From: Hansfordia pulvinata
Lineage: Eukaryota > Ascomycota > Sordariomycetes > Xylariales
Direction of reading: 5' to 3'
Length of the DNA stretch: 64,000 nucleotides
NCBI GenBank assembly: GCA_006538405.1
Contig: BJKQ01000003.1
Location: 1,488,001-1,552,000, forward strand
Under the pieces are notes generated by a model, which saw nothing but the letters and a program-made list of their open reading frames with translations, was not told the DNA's origin and did not search any database. Every line of letters begins with the position of its first letter. The first letter of the stretch is position 1. The position numbers were made by a program, and so were the translations under genes. Positions 22,693 to 34,500 of the stretch are shown piece after piece.

Positions 22693-23960
22693 GGTCGAGA
22701 TGAAATGAGATGAGGTCAGATGCCGACTCCAAATGCCCCGGCGACCGGATTGCTGCAGCCCAGACAGGGGAAGCAGGGGGGGGGGGGGGGGGGGAGAGAG
22801 AGAGGTACGTGTAGAGAGAGAGACAGAGAGAGCGTCGATGGTTTCCTAAAGTCGGTCCGAACGCGGTCCACAAAAACCCTCTCTCAATAATTTAGGGCTG
22901 AGCCGCCTCCTCCGTCTACTCGTACACGTACCCGGCGGCCGGGGATCGGCGGCGCCGGGGTCGACGAAAGAAAGGGGCCCGGCCGCCCCCAGGACTTGAT
23001 GAATAATGCGTCTCGCGAGTAATGGAGATCGTTGGACTGGCAGCAGGCAAGCGGGCAAATGTATTCTCCCGCTCCCAGGTTCCGCCCCAGCGACCGGTGG
23101 GGACGACCCTACAGAGTAACTAGGTGAACTACCGTGTCTGCGAGTACTCCTACCGTTCGAGATTGTCAAGAAGCGAGAAAAAACTGGAGCACCCAAGTCC
23201 CACCGCTCGGAGTTTAGCCCCCCCCAAGCTCGCGATTCAACCTTTATGTTCTCATCGAGGTGAGGCCGAAAGCGCGCGAGGTGGCGAGGTCGCGCTCTCG
23301 CTGTTCGCAGGGTTGGCACTGACAGGTGGGCTCCATGACGAGAGCAAAGAGAGAGAGAAGCGGGCATTGGAGCAGGTATCCGACCTGCATGTGCCCGCGG
23401 GTCCCATTTGCCTGTGCACAAGGTAATGATCCATCATGTCTCCCTCATCATACTCCAGTACCCGTACAGGACTGTTCATCTAGACAGGGACTGTGGTCTC
23501 GAAAAAATCCCCCGGTCGCGTTCGATCAATAATCTGCAGTTGCATGTGGTGCCGTGGTCGGTCAAAAGGTCCAAAGTCGTCAAACCGTGTTATTCCAAAA
23601 GATGCTGGTAAGCTGATATGTAGCTGTGAAAAGACAATGAATGCATGGCGCACTTGATGTACAGTGGAATCGCGTGCGTAAACCCGACCAGGCGCCGTGC
23701 CGCAACCCCCAGTATAGCCCGTTCGTTGGATAGAGTCCGTATCCCCAAAATCAACCAGAGTACCTTTTCCCGATAATCAAAAATCAAAACATGGTAATGG
23801 GAACGTGCCTGTCCTGTTGCCAGCCCCTCCTCATGGTCCCGGCTCCTGTACTCCTCGTGTATCGTGTCCATCATGATCCCTGAATAGTCGTGTCGTATAT
23901 TGCCTGCCTCCGAGCCGCCGCATAGCACGGTACCGGGGGCGGGACGTAGTGTGTCTCTTC
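22693..23960. other. Convergent 3' region of the permease and FacB genes
   Basis: No gene is supported. It contains a G19 run at 22776-22794 followed by GA repeats, and one TACTCGTA copy at 22917. It probably carries the two 3' untranslated regions. Confidence 0.5.
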
Positions 23961-26817
23961 TCAACACTGGAGGTTGAGGGGAAACCCAAGATCCAGCGCG
24001 TCCAGGTAGAGCTCGCCTCCGTCCTGGCTCGTCCTTGGCGGCTGCGCCATGTTCGCCGGGTTCTCCTCTTTGCCCAGGCTCGCGTACATCTCGCTGGATG
24101 CCAAGTCCTCCCCCGAGCTGAGGCTTTCGTCACTGATGCTGGGCACGCTGTGCGCTGCCGAGTTCGCGTTGAGATCCCCCAGGTTGAAGTTGGCCAGGTC
24201 CCACGTGTCGGGCGACCACGAGCTGAACGTCGCCGTGCTCACGGCGCTGGTCGGCGGGCCCTCGGCCATGTGGTGGTTGTGGCCTCCGTATATCGCATTG
24301 TGCATCGCACCGTTGTCCATACTGCCAATCAGCGTCTCCCACTCGGCAATCTGCGGGTTTCCGTTGTTGGCACTCTTGTCCTGAAGCTGCGGCGACTGGT
24401 ACATCTGCTGAGCCATAGGCTGCGGTGTCAGGTTTTGCTGGTCCATAGGCGATGTCGGTTGCGGGTTGGTAGGGGAGCCGCTAATCTGGAGGTAGTCGAC
24501 ATTGGGCCACGCCCGGCGCATGGATTGTTGGATGTGGGAGAAGGAGAAGCGCCCGTCACGCCGGGACGCCTGCTCTGCTGGTGTCTGTCCGTGACATGTC
24601 CTCGACTGTGGGCGCGGACCGGCGGTCGCCGGTACTTGAGAGGAGCTCCTGGGGCGCGCCTTGCCCGGGTTCGTCTGATCAGAGTCGTTCGAGAAGACAG
24701 CAGGATATTCCAGAGGCCGTTTGTCCTTGTTGGTTGAGGACGCTGTGGAATCGGGAGACTTGGCTGGCGGGGGGCTCATAGTGCTGCTGGGAGTTTGCGA
24801 GTTTTCCGAGCTTGCGACAGAGCTTGGTGTGTCCTGAATGCTCGGTATGATGGCAGCTGACAGCCTCTCAATCTGCGGGGACTCGGGTGCCCTTCTCCTC
24901 TCCAGAGTTCGGATGACCGTGTAGACGAGACGTTCGACATCTTTCAAGATCTTGCTCTCGCCTTTCAGCTCCATGCTCTGGTAGAGAAGGACCATGGCGC
25001 AGAACACAAGCAGATCATTCTTGTTGAGACAAAACGTGAATGACATGCGCCGCTCCTCCAGGAGCTCGCAGATCTGCACAATGTGTTTACATGACTCTCC
25101 CAGGGAGATCAGAGATGGCACAGCCTTTGTTCCCAGGTTGGAGCCGACGGTCGGTCGGTGGATGAGTGCCCGAATGTAGTAGTATGCCAATGCCTGCTAT
25201 TGGTAAGTGAAAAGCCAGGGAGTAAGTACAGCAGGAGAAGGAGGAGCACATACCAAAATGGGCGACCTCGCCCCAGTGACGTCTGTCGAGGGTTTATCCT
25301 GGGTGAAGTTGAGCCTGAGGTGAGCTGGGAGATTTTCACTCCACTGGGAGAGCTCGCCATCAAGAGACCACAACAGCTGAAGGGACAGATCATGGGAGGC
25401 GCTTCCGGGGTAGATCTTCTCCAGAACTCTGGCCAATATGCGCGAAAGCCTGAAGAGTGCCAAGGCGCTTGAGATTCTCGTGTATTCGCCGGGAAGTGTA
25501 GGCTGATATCCCTTTTCGGTGATGTATTCGTCGTCCGTGTCGCTCGGGAGTTCGCACTCAATATCTTCTTCTTTGAGCATCTTTGGCAGACCGATCATAG
25601 CGGCAGACATGCTGTTGACGTTAGTTTCGGGGATCGAGATCGGTTTGAAAGGGGGGTGTGGCAATGGAGATGGGCTTACCAATCGAGGCTGTACAGAGTC
25701 CAGAAAGCCCTCTTGCGAGTCTCGAGGGTAAGGGCACCGAAGGAGAACCTCTTCTGGCTCTGGTGCAAACCCAGTCTGTGAGACAGACCAATGGCGACGG
25801 CTTTGTAGTGCTGCAGCCGCTTGTAGTCGGCCCGCGTCATGGAGTAGATTATGGCGAGGATCAAACACTGGAGGGTGGTCATGGTGTTCTGCATTATGAC
25901 GTTCTCAAGGGCCGGCTGCCACTGGTATTCGCAAGCGGCGACCTCGCCCAGGATGGGGCTCTCCCCCGAATAGCCAGCAATGCTGAAGACCAGATACAGG
26001 GTAGCCAGCTTGTGGCTATCCTTCACCTTACTCGGGTTGGCGACGTACTCCTCGTACAGTTGCAGAAATGTCGGCTTGTGGAGCACCGGGAACACCGGAG
26101 CCCACTCTTGAAAGAAGACGTTGACGGCGCGGTCTGCCAGCAGCCTCGGTGGCATTTCTTTGACGTGCTCTGCAGGATTCGCGACCAGTGGCTTGCAGCC
26201 CTGGATGTGGAAGAAGTACTCTGGGTTGAGCAGCGAACAGTGCCTCCCGGTCTCCTGCAGTTTCCGCCTGAGGGGGTCTGCATGTCGCGTCAGCTACTGA
26301 CGGCGGATCGAACCAGGCCGAGATACATACCGATGAATGCGTAGCCGCTTGACGCGCCCATGAAGTACGAGTCGGAATTCTCCGTATCGAGGATCAAGGG
26401 CGACGCCTGGACGCGGAAGACGTCTTCTTTAGGCAGCGAGTCCAACGCTCTCGCGGGATCTGAGGGCGACAGACCAGTCGAGGCTGTGCGTTGTGGTTGC
26501 GGGCGGTAGCCGTGCATCTTGGACAGCATGTCAATCTTCTCATCCTTCTCGTCCAACAGGTCCTTGAGCTCCCGGATCTCGGTCTCGAGGGCGCGGACGC
26601 GCTCCTCGAGAGATTCTGTATAGCCGCGGGGAAAGGCGCGGCGGCTGAGCTTGTCGCTGGTGCGGCACTCGAAGCCCACGTTGGCACATTGCGAGCAGGT
26701 CGGGCGGACACCGTCGCACCTGATCTTCTTGCTCCGGCAGCGATCGCAGGCCTGGGCGATGCGGCTCTGGGTGCTGGTGCCGACCTTGATGACCTTCATG
26801 GGTAATATGCCCGGCAT
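23961..26817 (-). CDS. facB: Zn2Cys6 transcriptional activator of acetate utilisation (FacB/ACU-15/Cat8 type)
   Basis: Exons 26817-26331, 26277-25680, 25611-25254 and 25196-23961 give about 892 residues. The N-terminus [20 protein letters not shown] leads into a binuclear zinc cluster with Cys at 24, 27, 34, 41, 44 and 51 (C-X2-C-X6-C-X6-C-X2-C-X6-C). Then come [20 protein letters not shown] and a coiled coil (about 68-100), the arrangement of FacB/ACU-15. A fungal-specific middle homology domain follows ([46 protein letters not shown]), then a Ser/Pro/Gln-rich activation region. Family knowledge: it is nuclear and activates acetyl-CoA synthetase, glyoxylate-cycle and gluconeogenic genes on acetate. 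Introns are 53, 68 and 57 nt. The last acceptor is a TAGCAG tandem, so one Gln may be optional. A CAG acceptor-like site just upstream of the ATG leaves an extra 5' exon possible. Confidence 0.88.
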
Positions 26818-29129
26818 CTTGACGGAGGGGGTGGCGGCCGAAAGAAGAGGCGCCTGGTAGGAAGTTGGCTTCACCTGACAGTGTGCGGATCCGGCTGAGG
26901 GCGAGTGGTGGTGAAAATGGCGCGGGCGGCGGCGAGGACCTTATGTAGGTGGGCGTGATCGGGCGGGATAAGTGGCGAAAGAACTGGAGACGACGGAGCG
27001 GCACACGGGCCAGCCACGGGGGGGTCTCGTGTCTCGCGTGAGGCTTCGACGCAGGACGGGCGCAGTGACGGCGATGGTGGTGAGGCGCGTCAGGGTGTGG
27101 TTAAATATAGCGGGCCGGCCCTGGATTTGATTGCAAGTGAGGGATCCCAGGCTCACAGGAGGTCATTGCACGCGATGTCGAGACGAACAAGGTCAGCATC
27201 GGCAGCGGCAGCAGCAACAAAAAGCCAGCCGAGACTCTGCCGCCGATGCTGCTGCTGCTGCTGTGGTGGAAAACTGGGGAGCAGGGATGGCCGCCGTTGA
27301 AGAGCCCTTGGGCTAGCCGTTTGCCGTAACTCGTCACCCTCGTCGTGGCCGGCGGGGTTCTCGCCCCCAGCGGCCCAATAGACGCGCCGACAGGAAATCC
27401 GGGGGTGGGCCGCCCCTCGCCCTCAATGGCCGAGGATTGCCATACTCCAACCCTGGGCCACGCTGGGCCACGCTGGGCCACGCCCATCGCCGGCTAGCTC
27501 TGGCACTGTCGCCCCAATTTCCCATCTCCCACCACCTAGTGCTTGCTTGCCTGCTCCATGCTCGCCGTGGCACGCCCCCGGCGCTGCCTCGCGCTGTCTC
27601 TAAGGCGGGTGCTAAGGCTGCTAGGCCAGTGCACCACCCCGCCGTTGAGCGGTCATGCTTCCTTTCCCGGACGGCAGTCGTGGTGGTACTCCTCGTACTC
27701 GTAGGCCGGTATGTAAGAATCATGGTGGTTGTCGTCGTTGTGGTGGCGGTGCTGACCTGTCAGCCTGTCAGTCAATCCCCTATGACTGATGACCGACTGA
27801 CTGGTTCGAACGGGCGATGGATCTATGCACCCGTGCCCCTGTCCTGACCCCGATTCTTGAACGCCCCAGCAAACTCAAAACTTGGCGCTGCCGGCTTGCC
27901 CACCACTCACAGGCCGTCGGTTGCAGAGGGTCAGCCGGTCCCATCCTGCGGCCTTGGGTTCGATGAGAAAACCCAAAGGCAATCATCATCAGAGGCGGAA
28001 GTAGCGCCGACTCGATCTGGCATGGTTTTCCCATGCCGCTCGTGCTCGATCGAAGGAATGTTGCTCTGGCCCGGCTTCTCAGCCCCTCCCCCTCCTTCTG
28101 TGGCCGCCCTGGTTGGGATGGAGGGTGCAATGCCGAGGAGAATGATGCCCTTGTCACATACTCGAGGCAGTCCCACAACGGCCATGTCAGAACGGCATTT
28201 GATGAACCCACCTGCATCTTGTCAAAACGCCAACTCCTGCTTGCCGTCGTCGCTGTCCTGGGACTTGTGGACTCGGCCCGGTTGTTTGCACTCTGGCAGT
28301 CTCGACGCGCCAACTTCAGGTGGCAGACTCGTACTTCGCCGCTCCAGGAGTAAACCCTCCGCGTGCACGTCGCTGGCTGTGCTAAATATGGTGGTCAAGC
28401 CACCCTCATAGCTTCGCAGATAGATTGCTTGAGCACTGACGCCGAACAGCAGGTGGCCGCCCCGCGGCATTCGCTGGCTGGCTGGCGTCGGCTACTGTCA
28501 ACGTCGGCTATTGTCCATGGTCCCTGCTTGGTTGGAGCGCTTTCATTGGCCGACCAGGCGGCTGGTCCTCTTTAGCCTCGCCACTCGGGCCAGCTGAAGA
28601 GCCCAGAAGACCATGCAGAATCGTGGCACTTTGCAAGACGAGACGACCAAGCACAGGGCTGAGCAGAGGGCCTGAGCTCGTCAGCTTGATACAGTGCATT
28701 CGAGCACATCAAGGTATTTCAGCATGAGAATTTCGCGTTGCGTCGCACATGGGCAGAAAGATCCGACCCCAACGTTGAGAGGGTGATTTGGATGCTGCAG
28801 CGGTCGGGCGACCAGGTCACCGACAACAGACAGTGCAGCGAGACTTATTAACGGCTGCACAGTTTCAGGGTTGACCATGCGGTATAATGCGTGTCGATGT
28901 TGCACAACGTCGATCAGTGGCGCCAAACAAGGAGCTGCACTGCCCAACAAAGCACCAAGGGTCTCCGAGTTCCGTCGGCATCGTTTGGCGTCACATCAAG
29001 GGTGGTGTGAAAACGCGACGTCGACTGATGCTCTCGGGGGCTTCTACCGTACTTGTCCATGGCAGCATCGTTTCGCAAGTCCGCCGCTGCCCACGCCCAC
29101 AGCCCTCGCTACACTCATGGGCAGCGCAA
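26818..29129. other. Upstream region of FacB and downstream region of the SET gene
   Basis: About 2.3 kb without a supported gene. It contains three tandem TGGGCCACGC units, a CAG/GCA-rich stretch near 27200-27260 and one TACTCGTA copy at 27696. The part next to 26818 is presumably the FacB promoter and leader. Confidence 0.5.
27454..27483. repeat. Three tandem copies of TGGGCCACGC
   Basis: Three perfect 10-bp units lie head to tail, about 640 nt upstream of the FacB start codon. Whether this is a regulatory array or a chance duplication cannot be told. Confidence 0.8.
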
Positions 29130-30799
29130 TCAGCTGAAATCCTCATCCTCGTGGTATTCTGCGCTTCCCCCCTGGGCATTCTGCATGGCCTCGAGATACG
29201 CGAGGACAGTGCCGTTCTCGAGCAGAAGAGACCTCTACATGGGTTTCAAGATTAGAATTGGATTACCAATCTGCGCCGTGCAAGGCGGGGTGACGTACCG
29301 TATCTTCCAGGGACTTGACAGCGGTGCGCAGGAGGCTCGCCTCACTTTTCTGGAGCTGTGTAGCTTGGAGCGCAGTTTCGGGGCTCGCGTCAACAGCTGG
29401 CGCCGAGGGGCTTGTGCAGCCCGGGAGCCTCGCAAGCTGGTCCTCTATGGTTCCGAGCACCACCGTAACAGCGCGCAGCTCGAAGACAGGCCAGAGTTCG
29501 TGTTTCTTCGCCAGGTGGTGGATAGAGGCGGGAGTCTCGGTTATGTCTTCATCCTGCCAGAACATACGCAGGTGCTGGGAGCCGTTATTCTCCTGCAGAA
29601 CCTTGAACTCTACACCATCCTCCTCATTGAGACACATGAGATACACGAAGGGCGCGCTCCAGGTACATACGCCCCCTTCGGTTGAAACGTCGAGCGATGG
29701 TTTCTGGCCGTATACGTGGATCTTGGCTTTGAGTAGTGGGTCATCATCAGTGAGTTCCAAAGGTAACGTGAGCTTCTCGACGGCCGAATCGGAGTCGATG
29801 AAGCCATAGCTGAAGAGCATCTCAGCCGGCGATTTAGACAGACCATAGTTGATGGTGACTTCCTCTCCGTCGGATAGATGCGCGCCGCTTACCAAGCGAA
29901 GCATGACCTCGCCCGCGCCACCCTCCTCGTAGTAGGCGTTGTTCTGTGCGGCATGGTTGGCCTGGTCGAGACACGGTACCATTGAGATGCCGGATTTCGG
30001 GAGTTCCAGGGAGCGGGAGCGGTACAGAGCGTCCAGGAGAACCCAGTCTTGTGCCGTGATCTTGTCGTCCAGGAAAAGCTCGCTCCAAAGGGGAGTGTTG
30101 GCAACCTTGGCCTTGATACTGTCAAACTCTCTGGCTAGCATGGCTAGTTTGGCGGACACGGCAGACTGAGCAGGCAGCAGACGAAGGTCAGCCATCGGTC
30201 TGGATCCAGGGGCTGCTGCAGGCGCAGTGGGGAGTGGGTAGTCCGAGCAGCGTTGCAATCATTACCTCGAGCGATGTGCCACGAAGCTGGGCACGTTCGG
30301 CATCAGACCACATGGTGGGCACGGGCACGTACTGCGGCAGCAGGCTGAAATACTGGGCCCACGGCGTGGACGCGCCTTTTTTACCCGGGACGTCTGGCGA
30401 GGACAAGACTAGCTGCATCAACAAGAAGAGCAGGATGTCCTGCCTGTGAGACTGATGAGGGTGCGGGGCTTAGCAGGGACTAGACCACACAGGCGCAGCG
30501 GCACGAGCCGTCCGGGAGCGGGCGAGACCAACCTGGTGTCCGGCAGCATTGAGGAGCTGGCGAAAGTCCTGATTCTCTTTAGCAAACCCCTCTACGGCTT
30601 CGGCGGAGAGAACGAGGTCCTTGGGCACGGTCAGAAGATTCGAGGACTCGGCCGGTTCAGGGGAAACACCAAGCTCCTTGTCAGCGATCAAGCCGAAACC
30701 TCGCTGGGTCGTCCGGTCAACTTTGCAGTGAGCCAGAGAGACATCGTTGAGGAGACACCATGCTGGCAAAGATTCGAGAGGGAGGGTATCTCGTCGCAT
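29130..30799 (-). CDS. SET-domain lysine methyltransferase (Rubisco LSMT/SETD-like class)
   Basis: Exons 30799-30533, 30439-30266, 30165-29299 and 29234-29130 give 470 residues. The N-terminal RRDTLPLESLPAWCLLNDVS and the GFGLIADKEL segment open the SET domain. After an inserted helical region (WSDAERAQLRGTSLE) the catalytic half reads SGISMVPCLDQANHAAQNNA (the conserved NH) and GEEVTINYGLSKSPAEMLFS (the conserved Tyr before the family's SPAE motif), followed by an LSMT-type substrate-binding domain. Such enzymes methylate lysines of cytosolic and ribosomal proteins rather than histones. The exon 1 donor GTTGGT is unusual. Exon 2 begins after the second AG of CACAGGCAG, the only choice that keeps frame. 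The last acceptor is supported by a CTAAT branch point. A GT microsatellite lies just upstream of the ATG. The target protein is unknown. Confidence 0.85.
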
Positions 30800-30818
30800 G
30801 GCAGATGCCGTGTGCTTG

Positions 30819-30844
30819 TGTGTGTGTGTGCGTGTGTGTGTGTG
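30819..30844. repeat. GT microsatellite upstream of the SET gene
   Basis: A (TG)n run interrupted once by CG lies 20-45 nt upstream of the SET-gene start codon, so it would fall in its leader or core promoter. Confidence 0.8.
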
Positions 30845-32978
30845 GTTGGGCGTGTGGGAGAGGGAGTGGGCTGAACGAGGGGGCAGAATGCTGGTGTGGG
30901 ACCAGGTAGGTGACGATAGCTGCAACTTAGGTACCTGGTCGGCCAGCGAAACGCGGCGACACGCGACCGCGACCCAAGTGGGCAGGCGCATCAGCGACCC
31001 AAGTGTGCAGGCGCACGCCGGTGCCGGTACGTCGTCCTGTTCTGGTGCGGTGGCAAACTGGCTATGAGTGGGGCTGACAGCGCCGAACCTCGAATTCAGG
31101 TGCACCCTTAGGTAGTCCTTCCATGCCGGAGGTACTCGTATCGCCCGGTGGCATACCTGTACCAGACTGGATGTACATTTAACCAGGCTCTTCTGTGTGA
31201 AGCACGTACGCGTCCGTCAAATAAGAACGAGTCACCACAGTTGACGATCTCCAAGCCACAGGACGCTCGTAAATTGGTGGCTGAACCTGTGCTGGGCTAG
31301 ACTTAGTGCGGCGGTAGATGACTCGACACTGGCCGTCGACTCTCGTGAGAACTTTGACATGTATCAGTTACATAAAGGCACTCTCTTCCACAAAGCCATG
31401 GCCAGGGGTATGAGCCCCAGACTCCTGGTGTGGAGGGCTTCGCAGGCCGATAGGTGACGGCAAGGAAAGGTAACGGTGCTTTGCCTGATACACCTCCGTG
31501 CACGATCTTGTGACGGAACAGGAGACCGATCTTTAATAGCGCGTGACGTTCAGCAGATTTTAGCCAGCGTGGCCGGGGGTCTTCGAGACTTCCATTATAG
31601 AAGAGTCTACGATGTCAGACACACTCGGGCCTGACAGCTTTAGAATCTAGCAGTCGGGTACCCTGTTGGGTCCAGTAACCTGGAAGCAGTCTGGCAAATG
31701 GACGCCCGAGGCACGTCCGGCATGGTCATTGTCCAGCAGGCCTGAGATGGCCTGTAAGACGCGAGTTTTACCATGGTCTTCCTACTCTGACATGGATATT
31801 TTATGATCGCAACGTATCTGGTCTCGCTTCGGCCACATTGGAACGTTCATGAGGGTGAGCGGGAAGACGGGCCAGCTCACGGACGATTACGAGCAGCCCA
31901 CGTGTTGATGGGTGTGTGCCTTAGCCAACTTGAGGAATAATTTTGTATCTGCCTTTTATTGACATGATCCTGTAGCCTGATTTGGGGGTATCCTCCTGGC
32001 TGATATCGATGAAGGGGTTCGACGTCGACATCACATTCAAGGGCGAACTGCGCCCCACGGAAGAGTTGCTGCGTAGGGCTGCAAATGAAGGAAAGAGAGA
32101 ATACCACCAGTCTTCTTGATTTGTGAGACCTGTTCTACGAAGCAAGCATGGCACATCGCGGGTCGTTGGCAGGGTTGGTATGGCAGGGTGTGGGCAGCAC
32201 GTCAATGAAGGCAGTTTAGGAAAGGGGGGACACGACGACCCAACTGTGGATTCTTCCCTTCTACAACGTCGATAGAGACCAATATCGCTTACCTATTCTC
32301 ATCCGAACCCTTTCAAGTTCGGTGGTGATTCTTGAGTGAGCGGAATTTTGTCGTTGGCAGGACCTCATTTTTCGGGCTGATCAGAAGCCAGTTATAAATG
32401 ATAAAATATACTATTCCATAACGGTACAACTAGAATTGCTAGGTATTTAGGGTGCTTGTATTTGAGCTCGTGGTAAGCAAATAATCATGACTTGAAATAG
32501 GTAATTGATTCCAATCGATCCATGTGTACCGGCTCTGGGGTACTTCCAGATACCTAATTCCTGCCGATAAGCCCCATTTACTCGTTAGGGGCAGCCAGGG
32601 GAGCGTTGGAAATGACGCAGCGCGTCCTTATCGCAGCCCACCTCGGGCAGATCGAATAATTCTGATGCGTGCCCCTCCCCCGCCATTAGATCCGACCCGA
32701 CGGCACTCGGCAACCATTCACAGGCCATTCGACACACCAGCCATCAGCACGAGCTTCCACTCAACCGGTGCCGCCCACATCAGCATTGGACAGGTAGGTA
32801 CCTCTTTACTTACCCACAGAGGCGGGTGCCCCCCGGTACCTACATTTCTGACGTGTTGCACACAGTCCGTTTTGCATACGATCCCTCTCTCTCTCCCGCC
32901 CCCGTCTCAAACCTCGCGCTCGCCCTCCCCCCTCGCGTCTTGTCAGATCCGCCCCTCGCCGTCGTCGCCGCCGCTACG
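30845..32978. other. Intergenic region, partly A/T-rich
   Basis: No gene is supported. One TACTCGTA copy lies at 31133. From about 31950 to 32530 the sequence is clearly richer in A/T than the rest of the window, with many stops in all frames. The last 120 nt form a pyrimidine-rich leader for the GTPase gene. Confidence 0.5.
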
Positions 32979-34500
32979 ATGCCCCGCGACCCCTTGATCG
33001 GCCTCGTTGGCAAGCCCTCTGCTGGCAAGAGCACGACTCTCAACAGCCTGACGGATGCCACTTCCAAAGTCGGTGCGTCCCATCACGTCCCCGGTCCGCC
33101 GGCTTGGGCAGCCGCTTCGCGCCTCTCCCGCTTCGCATCCTTCTCCTAGCAATTCGCGCGTGCTGACTGACCCCGATGCGAATCGCCGACAGGAAACTTT
33201 CCGTAAGCAGTCCATCCCCCGGGGCCCAGCGCCCGGGGCCCGCCAGAGACGCGACCGCATGCCGCATCCATGGCCACCGGCTAAGCTTTGTTTTAACCCA
33301 GCTTTACCACCATCGACCCCCAGCGCGCCATAGGCTACCTCCAGATCGACTGCGCCTGCGCCCGCCACAACGTCCAGGACCGCTGCAGGCCCAACTATGG
33401 CGCCTGCGCCGACGGCCGCCGGTCCGTCCCCATCGAGCTGCTCGATGTAGCCGGTCTCGTCCCCGGCGCCCACGAGGGCAAGGGCCTGGGCAACAAGTTT
33501 CTCGACGACCTGCGCCACGCCGATGCTCTCATCCACGTCGTCGACGCCAGCGGCCGCACCAACGCCGAGGGCGAGAACACGCGGGGCTACGACCCCTCTC
33601 AGGACATCGCCTGGCTGCGCAGCGAGATTGTGCAGTGGATCAAGGGCAACCTGTGGCAGCGGTGGGGCTCGATCAAGCGGCGCCACGTTGCCGTCAAGGC
33701 CACGGCTGTCGAGACCCTCCAGGGCCAGTTCTCCGGCTACGGAGCCAACGCTTCCATTGTCGCCCGCACCCTCGACAAGGTGGCGCTCAAGGAGCCCCTC
33801 GAGCACTGGAGCGAGGAGACGGTTGACCTGGTCATCAGCACCTTCATCGACGTCAAGTTCCCCACCGTCATTGCGCTCAACAAGATCGACGATTCCGATT
33901 CGTACCAGAACCTCATGAAGATCACGAAACAGCAAGATCCCAACATGGTTGTGGCGTGCTCGGCCAGGGCCGAGCTGTTCCTGCGCAAGATGGCCAAGCA
34001 AGGCTACATCAAGTACACCGAGGGCACCGAGTTTGTAGATACGCGAGAGGACTTGATAGCGGACGGCGACCCCGAGGGGGGCGGCCTGAAAGAGCTGGAC
34101 GAGAAGAACAAGGCCACCATTGAGGAGTTCCGGGACATGATCCTCTTCCGCTACGGGTCGACCGGCGTGGTGCAAGTCCTGTCCAAAGCCGCCGAGACGT
34201 TGGGGCTCGTGCCTGTGTTCCCCGTGCGGAGCGTGTCCACTTTCAGCTCCGGATCCGACACAAAGGTTGCCTTCCGAGACTGCGTCCTAGTCAAGAGGAA
34301 TACGACGGTTGGGGAGGCGGCCAGGAAAATCATGGGCGACGCGCCTTTAGCCTACGTAGAAGGGATCGGTGGGACGCGTGTGTCGGAGGACGCAATCGTA
34401 TCAGTCGGGAAGAACGACGTGAGTGTTCTGGAGCCACATGAATCTGTAAACCCTGCTAACGCCTCTCCAGATTCTCTCATTCAAAGTAGGAAGAGCATGA
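32979..34500 (+). CDS. Obg/YchF-like GTPase of the yeast Ygr210c type
   Basis: Exons 32979-33072, 33193-33202, 33302-34418 and 34471-34500 give 416 residues. The second exon is only 10 nt and the last 30 nt. The spliced protein shows G1 (GKPSAGKS at 11-18), the G2 segment [17 protein letters not shown]3 in [20 protein letters not shown], and G4 (NKID), followed by a TGS-like C-terminal domain ([18 protein letters not shown], ending ILSFKVGRA). Length and order match the conserved eukaryotic/archaeal Ygr210c group of Obg-related P-loop GTPases, presumed to act in translation or ribosome function. Without the microexon the invariant GNFP before FTTI is lost and the frame breaks. Introns are 120, 99 and 52 nt; the third has a CTAAC branch point. 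Confidence 0.92.

Noticed and set aside
26872..26874. Extended N-terminus for the FacB-type protein
   Set aside because: The extension would need a GTG start or an unproven upstream exon; MPGILPMKV is the usual family start.
31921..32205. Short minus-strand frame with balanced composition
   Set aside because: No ATG at its start, no family resemblance, and set in the A/T-rich island.
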